Origin: Ruminococcus sp. UBA4240
Lineage (GTDB): Bacteria > Bacillota > Clostridia > Oscillospirales > Ruminococcaceae
DNA: 64,000 nt
Direction of reading: 5' to 3'
NCBI GenBank assembly: GCA_002395525.1
Contig: DGXE01000031.1
Location: 37,138 to 101,137 of the forward strand
Part shown: positions 25,649-32,800 of the stretch, one piece after another
How the letters are laid out: each line of letters begins with the position of its first letter
Numbering within the stretch: position 1 is the stretch's first letter
Program-made: the position numbers and the translations under genes
The notes under the pieces: generated by a model
Databases searched by the model: none
What the model saw: the letters and a program-made list of their open reading frames with translations, nothing else
What the model was told of the DNA's origin: nothing

Positions 25649-26565
25649 TTATCATCTTCTCCTCTCAATAGTTTAATACCATGTGATATCAGCGGCAGTA
25701 CAAATCCGGCACATTCTTCCACAGCCTTCGGGCTGCCTGGAAGATTGATGATGAGTGTACGCCCTCTGATAACGCTCACAGCCCTTGACAGCACAGCATT
25801 GGGTGTTATTTTCATGCTATGTGCTCTTATTGCATCTGCAATGCCGGGAGCATTGCGCTCTGCGGCTCTGACGGTTGCCTCGGGCACTCTGTCCCTCAGT
25901 CCGAATCCGGTGCCGCCCGTTGTAAAAAGCACATCGGGGTGTACCTCATCGCAGATACGCACTATTTCCCTGTATATCATATCCTCCTCATCGGGGAGGA
26001 TAGTTTTTCCAACAGCAGAGTAGCCGTGTTCAGCCGCTATCCTTTCGATGACACCGCTGCTTTTGTCCTCATATCCGCCGAAAAATGCCCTGTCGCTTGA
26101 CGTTATGACAGCTACGGTCAGTGGTCTTGATGTGACGATGTCAGCAGCATCTCCTACTGTGACATATCCTCCTTCAAGCACCTTTGCAAACACGCCCTCA
26201 CGGGGCATGATACAGTCGCCTGTTATGCTTCGTATCTCACAGTTTGTGTGGCACTGCTTACCTATCTGTGTGACCTCAAGGAGCGCCTGACCGCAGCGTA
26301 TTCTCGTCCCCACAGCACAATGGAGAAGATCTATTCCGCTCACAACAAGGTTTTCGCCAAACACTCCAAAGGGAATATCAACCTTATTATCTGCCCTTTC
26401 TCGGAATGCCTGTATGCTTTCAAGGGAAAGCAGGGACACCTGCCTTTCACTTCCCGCATGGGCATCATTTGCAAGGCCGTATCCCTTTATGACAAGGCAT
26501 TTTCCGATGTCGTGCTTCACAGTGCCCTTTTTTTCCGATATGCAGACCGCATTTACAGTACCCAT
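25645..26565 (-). CDS. MOSC domain fused to MogA/MoaB-type molybdopterin protein
   Basis: 306-residue fusion. Residues ~1-145 are a MOSC domain with GVFGENLVVSGIDL and the conserved Cys region GKQCHTNCEI, which in this family handles sulfur on the molybdenum cofactor. Residues ~148-306 are a MoCF-biosynthesis domain (MogA/MoaB, molybdopterin adenylyltransferase) with TSSDRAFFG, TTGGTGFGLRD and INLPGSPKAVEE. The fusion couples cofactor adenylylation and sulfuration. One base lies between it and moaA; ATGA overlap with budA. Confidence 0.92.
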   Translation of the reverse strand: MGTVNAVCISEKKGTVKHDIGKCLVIKGYGLANDAHAGSERQVSLLSLESIQAFRERADNKVDIPFGVFGENLVVSGIDLLHCAVGTRIRCGQALLEVTQIGKQCHTNCEIRSITGDCIMPREGVFAKVLEGGYVTVGDAADIVTSRPLTVAVITSSDRAFFGGYEDKSSGVIERIAAEHGYSAVGKTILPDEEDMIYREIVRICDEVHPDVLFTTGGTGFGLRDRVPEATVRAAERNAPGIADAIRAHSMKITPNAVLSRAVSVIRGRTLIINLPGSPKAVEECAGFVLPLISHGIKLLRGEDDK

Positions 26566-26566
26566 T

Positions 26567-27535
26567 TCAGCCTCCTATCTGTACCATTTTTCTCTCATCG
26601 CCCTCACATTGCTGTGCAAAGGAATGTGCAAGGGGCTTTTTTTGTATCGTATCAGTTATGATATCTGCAAGCGTTTTATCGCTGATGCCCTGTCGCAGAG
26701 GCGTTTTAAGATCCGCTCCCGCAGGGTATTGGAGACAAAGCTTTAAATATCCGTCTGCGGTAAGGCGAAGCCTGTTGCAGTATTGACAGAATTTATGAGT
26801 CATGGGACTTATAAGACCGATATTACCCGCAAATCCGTCAAAGCTGTAGTATACTGCCGGAGAAGAAATATCTGTCCTCCCGCATTCCTGTGCCTTTCCG
26901 AAACGCTGTTCAAGGGTATTTAACACGGAATCTGATGGTATACCCCTCATTGCTCTGCCGCAGCCGATGGGCATAAGCTCAATAAATCTCACATCTATCT
27001 GCCTGTCCTTTGCAATGGCTGCAATGGCACTCAGCTCGGTATCATTTATCCCCGCAACGGGCACGCAGTTTATCCTTACGCCCATACCATATCCATATGC
27101 AGTATCAATGGCATCAAGCACCTTGTCAAGGTCATCAGAGCCTGTCAGGCGTGAAAACACCTGTCTATCCAATGTGTCAAGGCTGATATTTACCCTCTGT
27201 ACCCCGTACTCCCTCAGACATTTGATATTCTGAGCAAGCAGTACGCCGTTTGTTGTGAGGGTGATCTCCTTTAAGGAGGGTATTTCCCCCAAGGCTCTCA
27301 CAAGGTCTGTGAACCCCTTCCTTACAAGGGGCTCTCCCCCGGTAAGGCGGATCTTTGTTACACCTAAATCAGCCATTACCCTGCTTATCCTGCATATTTC
27401 CTCAAAAGTCAGGATCTCATCATGGGGGATATTGTCCACCCCGCACCTTGGCATACAATAGCTGCATCGCAGGTTGCACCTGTCTGTAAGGGATATTCGC
27501 AGATAATCAAGCACTCTGTTGTGTGCGTCCTTCAT
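26567..27535 (-). CDS. moaA: GTP 3',8-cyclase
   Basis: Radical-SAM enzyme, 322 residues, starting molybdenum cofactor synthesis from GTP. The N-terminal cluster is C20-NLR-C24-SY-C27, the SAM motif is TGGEPLVR, and the C-terminal cluster is FCQYCN with a later Cys in YLKLCL. The essential C-terminal Gly-Gly is present (VQIGG). Length is standard. It lies one base from modB and from the MOSC-Mog gene, inside the molybdenum operon. Confidence 0.97.
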   Translation of the reverse strand: MKDAHNRVLDYLRISLTDRCNLRCSYCMPRCGVDNIPHDEILTFEEICRISRVMADLGVTKIRLTGGEPLVRKGFTDLVRALGEIPSLKEITLTTNGVLLAQNIKCLREYGVQRVNISLDTLDRQVFSRLTGSDDLDKVLDAIDTAYGYGMGVRINCVPVAGINDTELSAIAAIAKDRQIDVRFIELMPIGCGRAMRGIPSDSVLNTLEQRFGKAQECGRTDISSPAVYYSFDGFAGNIGLISPMTHKFCQYCNRLRLTADGYLKLCLQYPAGADLKTPLRQGISDKTLADIITDTIQKKPLAHSFAQQCEGDERKMVQIGG

Positions 27536-27536
27536 G

Positions 27537-28196
27537 TTATCTATCCTTATACTGTATACCTGTGATAAAGTTTATGGCTACCAGTGAGATGAGGGAGAGG
27601 GAAAGGATGACAACAGTCCATTTCAGGGCAAGCTCCCTGTTGCCGCTTTGCATCGCTGTGTACACCGCAACAGACATGGTGCGTGTCTTTCCCGGGAGAT
27701 TTCCCGCAATCATTATAGTAGCACCGAATTCCCCCAGAGCCCTTGCAAATGACATGGTGATCCCTGATGCGATCCCGTTCCAGGCAAGGGGTATCCACAC
27801 ATAGAAAAATGTCTGCACGCTGCTGCACCCAAGCTGTCTTGCGGCATCCACCAGTTCCCTGTCCACCTGTTCAAAGGAGCCTCGTACCGTGCGGTACATT
27901 ATGGGAAATGATGCCACGGCAGCTGCAATTGCTGCCCCCTGCCAGGTGAATATTACATTTACTCCCGCTGAGTCAAGGAGCTTCCCCATCCCTGAGTTCT
28001 TACCGAAAAGCATGAGCAGGAAAAAGCCCAGTACCGTAGGAGGCAATACCAGAGGCAAAGAAAGGATGCCGTCTATTATGCTTTTCCCCTTTTTCATGGA
28101 TGTGACCGCCTTTGCGGCGATAACACCTGAAAAGAACACAAAGAATGTGGATACGGCTGCTATTTTAAAGGATATCCAAAGAGGTGACCAGTCCAT
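27537..28196 (-). CDS. modB: Molybdate ABC transporter permease
   Basis: 219-residue membrane protein with about five helices. The EAA-type loop contacting the ATPase is DAARQLGCSSVQTFFYVWIP and ARALGEFGATIMIAGNLPG follows, both hallmarks of ModB. Directly downstream of modA. The ATPase ModC is not encoded anywhere in this operon, so the transporter must borrow one from elsewhere. Confidence 0.95.
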   Translation of the reverse strand: MDWSPLWISFKIAAVSTFFVFFSGVIAAKAVTSMKKGKSIIDGILSLPLVLPPTVLGFFLLMLFGKNSGMGKLLDSAGVNVIFTWQGAAIAAAVASFPIMYRTVRGSFEQVDRELVDAARQLGCSSVQTFFYVWIPLAWNGIASGITMSFARALGEFGATIMIAGNLPGKTRTMSVAVYTAMQSGNRELALKWTVVILSLSLISLVAINFITGIQYKDR

Positions 28197-28198
28197 GC

Positions 28199-29005
28199 TC
28201 AGTCCTTTGCCGCAGGGGAAAAACCGTATTTTTCAAATACCTCCATCCCCGCATCGGAGCCCAGGAAATCCATGAATTCCTTTGCAGCCTCCTTGTGTGC
28301 TGAGCTGCTGACAATACCTGCGGGATATATGACCTTCTTGCAGGAGCCCTCGGGAGCCTCGGCAACTATCTTCACCTTGTCGGAGGAATACGCATCAGTG
28401 GCATATACCACTCCGCAGTCAACATCCCCTGTCTCTACCCAGGAAAGGACTGTACGCACGTCTGTGCCGTAGTTGGCCTTAGCCTTTACCTGCTCCAGTG
28501 TCCCCAGAGAGGTAAATATCTCCTCGGCATACTGTCCTGCAGGAACGCTTTCAGGCTCCCCCAGACCTATCATGGAAACCTTATCTGTGACCGCATCATC
28601 AAAGGAGGATATACCCTTATCGCTGTCCGCAGGGACAATGAGCACGATCTTGTTTTCAAGCAGCTTTTCTATGCTGTCATTATCCATTAGCCCCTGTTCA
28701 TTCAGCGCATCCATCTGCTTTGTTGAGGCGGAGAAGAATATGTCCGCAGGTGCCCCCTCTTCTATCTGGGTCTGGAGTGCGCCGGATGACCCAAAGGAAA
28801 ATGTGAGTTTAACATCGGGGTGGCTTTCAGCGTATATCCCGCTTAGCTCGGTGCACACATCAGTGAGTGATGCAGCTGCAAGTATAGTCACCTCCTCTGC
28901 GGCTGTGCCATTGTCAGCAGGTGCAGGAGTTCCGTTGGCATTTGAGCAGGCACAAAGGCCTGCGGTGAGCACGGCAAGTATTGCCGAAACTATTCTATTT
29001 TTCAT
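28199..29005 (-). CDS. modA: Molybdate-binding lipoprotein
   Basis: 268-residue substrate-binding protein with a lipoprotein signal (GLCACSN; Cys near residue 20) and the ModA fold: TILAAASLTDVCTEL, FSFGSSGALQTQIEEGAPAD and FFSASTKQM. The oxyanion pocket Ser residues are in the first two segments. AAAGGAA precedes ATG 29005, which overlaps the end of moaC by 11 bases; a longer frame inside moaC is rejected. Confidence 0.95.
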   Translation of the reverse strand: MKNRIVSAILAVLTAGLCACSNANGTPAPADNGTAAEEVTILAAASLTDVCTELSGIYAESHPDVKLTFSFGSSGALQTQIEEGAPADIFFSASTKQMDALNEQGLMDNDSIEKLLENKIVLIVPADSDKGISSFDDAVTDKVSMIGLGEPESVPAGQYAEEIFTSLGTLEQVKAKANYGTDVRTVLSWVETGDVDCGVVYATDAYSSDKVKIVAEAPEGSCKKVIYPAGIVSSSAHKEAAKEFMDFLGSDAGMEVFEKYGFSPAAKD

Positions 29006-29477
29006 TGTTATTCCTTTCAAAATGCCCGGACTTGCCTCCGTCCTTTTCAAGAAGGCATATGTCCGAGATCGTCATATTTTTGTCAATGGCCTTGCACATA
29101 TCATATACTGTCAGCAGTGCAGCAGATACTCCCGTAAGAGCCTCCATTTCCGCACCTGTTTTACCCTCAAGCTTTACAGTGCATTCACATTCCACACAGC
29201 ACATCTCCATATTTGCCCCCAGCTCTATCTCAACGGAGGTCAGCATGAGGACGTGACACAGCGGGATAAGATCGGGTGTTTTCTTTGCAGCCATTATCCC
29301 CGCAATGCGGGCAGCGGCAAATACATCCCCCTTGGGAACGGTGTTGTCAGTCACGGCTTTGAGGGCATCAGCGGACATATATATGCGTCCCCCTGCCCTT
29401 GCCAGCCTGTGGGAAGCTTTCTTTTCGGTCACATCTACCATGACCGCATTTCCTTTGTCATTGATATGTGTAAGCAT
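28995..29477 (-). CDS. moaC: Cyclic pyranopterin monophosphate synthase
   Basis: 160-residue second enzyme of molybdenum cofactor synthesis. Family motifs: MVDVTEK near the start, GDVFAAARIAGIMAAKKT, LIPLCHVLMLT, and the TGVSAALLTVYDMCKAIDK stretch with the catalytic Lys/Asp. The start is ATG 29477, one base after the stop of the upstream molybdopterin-binding gene; a longer frame overlapping that gene is unlikely. Confidence 0.96.
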   Translation of the reverse strand: MLTHINDKGNAVMVDVTEKKASHRLARAGGRIYMSADALKAVTDNTVPKGDVFAAARIAGIMAAKKTPDLIPLCHVLMLTSVEIELGANMEMCCVECECTVKLEGKTGAEMEALTGVSAALLTVYDMCKAIDKNMTISDICLLEKDGGKSGHFERNNNEK

Positions 29478-29478
29478 T

Positions 29479-30513
29479 TTATCTACCAAATCCGCAGTCC
29501 GGGAAGGTACAGACCTCACACCCAAGGCAAAGCCCTCCCTCTCCGTATGCCGCTATCTGCATTTGTATCAGCTCTTCACCCGCAAGAACACGGGGAAGAA
29601 CAAGGTCGAATACTGTTCTCCTTGCGTACATCACGCATCCGGGAAGCCCCATTATGGGTATTCTGCGTTCACCTCTGTCAAGATATGCAAGCAGGAACAT
29701 TGCTCCCGGAAGTACAGGTGCACCATATGTGATGATATTCGCCCCCGTATCCTTTATCGCGCCGGGGGTGCGGTCGTCGGGGTCTACACTCATGCCGCCG
29801 CTGACGAGTACTACCTCCGCTCCTTTTGAAACAAGGGCGAGTATGGCTTTTTTTATGCTTTCGCTGTCATCGGGAGTGAAGATCTGCTCCGTCACTTCTG
29901 CGCCGTATTCTGCCAGCTTGCTTTTCAGAACGGGGCCGAAGGCATCCTTGATAAGGCCCTTGCAGACCTCATTGCCTGTGGTGATTATGCCCGCCTTTTT
30001 GATACAAAAGGGCATTATCTCCAGTATAGGCCTGCCGTCGACAGCCCTTTTTGCCCTCTCCATTTTTTCTTTTTCTATCACAAGGGGGATGATACGGGTG
30101 GCAGCCACCTTTTCTCCTGCCCTTACGGGTCTGTTGCCGTGAATTGTGGCTATCATCATTTCACCGAGATAGTTTATGTCGAAAAGGGCATCTCTGTCTA
30201 TTTTAAGAAGTCCGTCTGCCGCAGCCCGTATCTCTATCTTGCCCTCTGAAGGCTCCGAGGCTGTAAAGCTGCAAGCTCCGCCCGTACATATATCACGAAG
30301 GATCGCCGCAGCTTCATTCTCGTGCAGCATATTATCATTCTGCTCCCAGACATAGAGGTTTTCCTTGCCACAGGAGAGAAGCACGGGTATATCCTCCTCC
30401 CGAACGATATGTCCTTTCTTGAATACAGGTCCCTTCTCTTTTCCCGGTATGATACGGGTTATGTCATGGCACAGCACGTGCCCCACAGCATTCTCTGTTT
30501 TTATTAGTTTCAT
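29479..30513 (-). CDS. Molybdopterin-binding protein, MoeA/MogA-like
   Basis: 344-residue protein with a central MoCF-binding fold (ITTGNEVCKGLI, VVLVSGGMSVDPDDRTPGAI, PGAMFLLAY) preceded by an N-terminal region similar to MoeA-like proteins of anaerobes (PGKEKGPVFKKGHIVREED). The C-terminus is Cys-rich, CLGCEVCTFPDCGFG, which could bind a metal. Not a standard MoeA; a real moeA is two genes upstream. It may be a molybdopterin carrier or insertase for the formate dehydrogenase. Confidence 0.83.
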   Translation of the reverse strand: MKLIKTENAVGHVLCHDITRIIPGKEKGPVFKKGHIVREEDIPVLLSCGKENLYVWEQNDNMLHENEAAAILRDICTGGACSFTASEPSEGKIEIRAAADGLLKIDRDALFDINYLGEMMIATIHGNRPVRAGEKVAATRIIPLVIEKEKMERAKRAVDGRPILEIMPFCIKKAGIITTGNEVCKGLIKDAFGPVLKSKLAEYGAEVTEQIFTPDDSESIKKAILALVSKGAEVVLVSGGMSVDPDDRTPGAIKDTGANIITYGAPVLPGAMFLLAYLDRGERRIPIMGLPGCVMYARRTVFDLVLPRVLAGEELIQMQIAAYGEGGLCLGCEVCTFPDCGFGR

Positions 30514-30515
30514 AT

Positions 30516-31607
30516 CTATTTCATCTCAAAGTGATCCTTAACGCACTTATATATTCCTCTGACGTCATCAAGGCCGAATACAGGGCAGGAAAGCTCACGG
30601 GGACTTATGCAGTCCGATGCGGCACAGATAAGAGTATCGCTGTCACACACGCTTTTGTCGCATACGCTCTTTCTTATGATCTCCACCTTGGGATACACCG
30701 ATGTCTTCAATCCCTCGACGATAAGCACATCGGGGGTATCGTCCGCATCCCTCAGCATATTCGCAAAGCCTTCGGGAGAAAGCTTCCCGGGAAGAGTCAC
30801 ACAATACCTTGTATCGGAGAACACAGCCGTAGCCTTTGCCCCTGCCTGTCCTGCAATATAGGTATCGCTCCCCTTTGCATCTGTAAACACATCATGTCCG
30901 TCATGCTTTAGCACCGCTGCACTGTAGCCGTCCCTGATAAACTCATTTATAAGCATACTGATAAGCCATGTCTTCCCGCTGTCGGAGTAACCGCACACGC
31001 AGAATACAAATGGCTTGACAGCTTCATTATATTCTTCTTTAGTATTTATATTCCGCACGACCTTCCTGTCACAGCAGGAAAGGTCAATAGGGACATACTT
31101 TGTTGGACAAAGGGCAAATATCTCTCTCAGCCGGTATTTACCCTCAGCTATCAGCTCCTCTATGACCGGAAGCACCCGTTTTGAATACACTGCACAAAGA
31201 GGATGCATATGTTCATCATCGGTGATAACATAGCAGTCATAGTCCGAGCAGATGAACTGTGTGAGATACCTTGCTATATCTTTTGATATAAACGGCATAT
31301 CAGCCGCACATATGAATACATACTCATTCTGTGCAGCTGACAGCACTCTGCGTATGCCCTCAATAGGACCGATATCCGCATTCTCATCATATACCACAGG
31401 TATGCCGATAAACTCATACTCACCTGCCGAGGCGGCAGATATGTATATATCGGACACATCGGCAAATTCCCCTACCGTCCTCTGTATGACCGTGGTGTTC
31501 TCAAATTTCAGGAGGGCTTTGTTTTTCCCCATCCTGCTGCTTTTTCCGCCCGCAAGGATGCCGACTGAAAACGCCGTTTCCCTTGTTCTGCTTACAGACC
31601 TCATCAC
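30516..31607 (-). CDS. MobA-MobB fusion, molybdopterin nucleotidyltransferase
   Basis: 363-residue two-domain protein. The N-terminal ~195 residues are MobA (GILAGGKSSRMGKNKA, the NTP-binding loop; ICAADMPFI with the Mg-binding Asp), which makes the bis-MGD form of the cofactor used by formate dehydrogenases. The C-terminal ~160 residues are MobB, a GTP-binding P-loop domain (CGYSDSGKTWL) with VLKHDGHD. It overlaps moeA by four bases (ATGA). Fusions in this order are known; here it links guanylylation to an adjacent bis-MGD enzyme. Confidence 0.92.
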   Translation of the reverse strand: MMRSVSRTRETAFSVGILAGGKSSRMGKNKALLKFENTTVIQRTVGEFADVSDIYISAASAGEYEFIGIPVVYDENADIGPIEGIRRVLSAAQNEYVFICAADMPFISKDIARYLTQFICSDYDCYVITDDEHMHPLCAVYSKRVLPVIEELIAEGKYRLREIFALCPTKYVPIDLSCCDRKVVRNINTKEEYNEAVKPFVFCVCGYSDSGKTWLISMLINEFIRDGYSAAVLKHDGHDVFTDAKGSDTYIAGQAGAKATAVFSDTRYCVTLPGKLSPEGFANMLRDADDTPDVLIVEGLKTSVYPKVEIIRKSVCDKSVCDSDTLICAASDCISPRELSCPVFGLDDVRGIYKCVKDHFEMK

Positions 31608-32800
31608 ATCATTCTTATCCTTACCGTGTCCCCTGTCCTGACAGCTGTATCTGCATCAAGATCAATATAACAGTTGCAGAGTGTAAGATCCCCCAGCACC
31701 GAAGAAAAATGCCCCTGTGTGGGAAGATAAACCCTGCCGTCCTCATATTTCGCCCTGACAAACCTGCGGAGACGATTCACCTTGCTGTACTCACTTGACA
31801 GCACTGCCGTCCTCTCCTTTGTCAGATATCCCTCATGCCCCGTCAGCCTTGCCATTACATAGGGGAAGTAATAGTCAAGGTTTGCAAGTGCCGCAAAGGG
31901 ATTGCCTGACAGGCATAGTATGGGCACATCATAAACAGCGCCCATAGTAGGTGTGCCCGGCTGAATGAACGTGCCGTGGAACAGCACTTGTGCCCTAAGC
32001 TTCTCCATTGCCTGTGGCAGCAGATCCTTCTCCCCTACCGATACTCCGCCTGTGGTTATCACCAGATCCACATCGCCTGATATCCCCTGTATGGTGTCAG
32101 CGATATCATCCGCATCATCGTCGCAGTGCAGCACATACAGCGGCTCTGCGCCCCTGTCACGCACTGCATAGGAAACAGCACAGCCAAGTCCGTTGTAGAT
32201 GTGCCCTGCCCTGAGAGCACCGTGGGGGTCGTCAAGCTCGCTTCCTGTGGTGATCACAGCGACTTTTGGTATGCACACGGTCTTGACCCTGTCCACACCC
32301 GCACTTGCCAGCAGGAATACAGCTATCCTGTCTATCATCTGACCACGGCTCACGATAAGGTCGCCACTGTCAAATTCCTCTCCCACGGGACATATATTTC
32401 TCCCTGCAGCCGCAGCTTTAAAGATATGCACCTTTTCCATGCCAAGGTCTGTATCCTCCTGCATGACCACCGCATCATACCCATCGGGTATATATGAGCC
32501 TGTCATGACACGCACAGCAGAAAGGGGGGTACACTGTATGTCCGCAAAGTCTCCGGCATAGAGGATCCCAGACACTGCCAGCTCAACAGGTGCAGCCCTG
32601 TCCGCTGCTGCCGTATCGGCTGCACGCACAGCATAGCCATCCATTGCGGAGCGTCTGAATGAGGGTACGGCAGCAGGGGCGAACACATCCTCGGCGCTTA
32701 TGCGCCCGTAAGCTTCGGCAATATCCGTCAGCTCCCAGCCCTTTTGCTGTATATGTGACAGCAGAAGGTCACGAGCCTGTTCTATAGGTATCCTATCCAT
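31604..32800 (-). CDS. moeA: Molybdopterin molybdenumtransferase
   Basis: 398-residue MoeA, inserting molybdenum or tungsten into adenylylated molybdopterin. Landmarks: SAMDGYAVRAADT, RVMTGSYIPDGYDAVVMQED, ITTGSELDDP, TTGGVSVGEKDLL and LSGNPFAALANL. The length is normal. It overlaps the formate dehydrogenase gene by eight bases and mobAB by four, so cofactor insertion is co-produced with its client enzyme. Confidence 0.96.
   Translation of the reverse strand: MDRIPIEQARDLLLSHIQQKGWELTDIAEAYGRISAEDVFAPAAVPSFRRSAMDGYAVRAADTAAADRAAPVELAVSGILYAGDFADIQCTPLSAVRVMTGSYIPDGYDAVVMQEDTDLGMEKVHIFKAAAAGRNICPVGEEFDSGDLIVSRGQMIDRIAVFLLASAGVDRVKTVCIPKVAVITTGSELDDPHGALRAGHIYNGLGCAVSYAVRDRGAEPLYVLHCDDDADDIADTIQGISGDVDLVITTGGVSVGEKDLLPQAMEKLRAQVLFHGTFIQPGTPTMGAVYDVPILCLSGNPFAALANLDYYFPYVMARLTGHEGYLTKERTAVLSSEYSKVNRLRRFVRAKYEDGRVYLPTQGHFSSVLGDLTLCNCYIDLDADTAVRTGDTVRIRMM

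Noticed and set aside
28473..29732. Long open frame on the + strand, opposite modA, moaC and the MoeA-like gene
   Set aside because: It is the antisense shadow of three well-recognised genes; no RBS or family motif.
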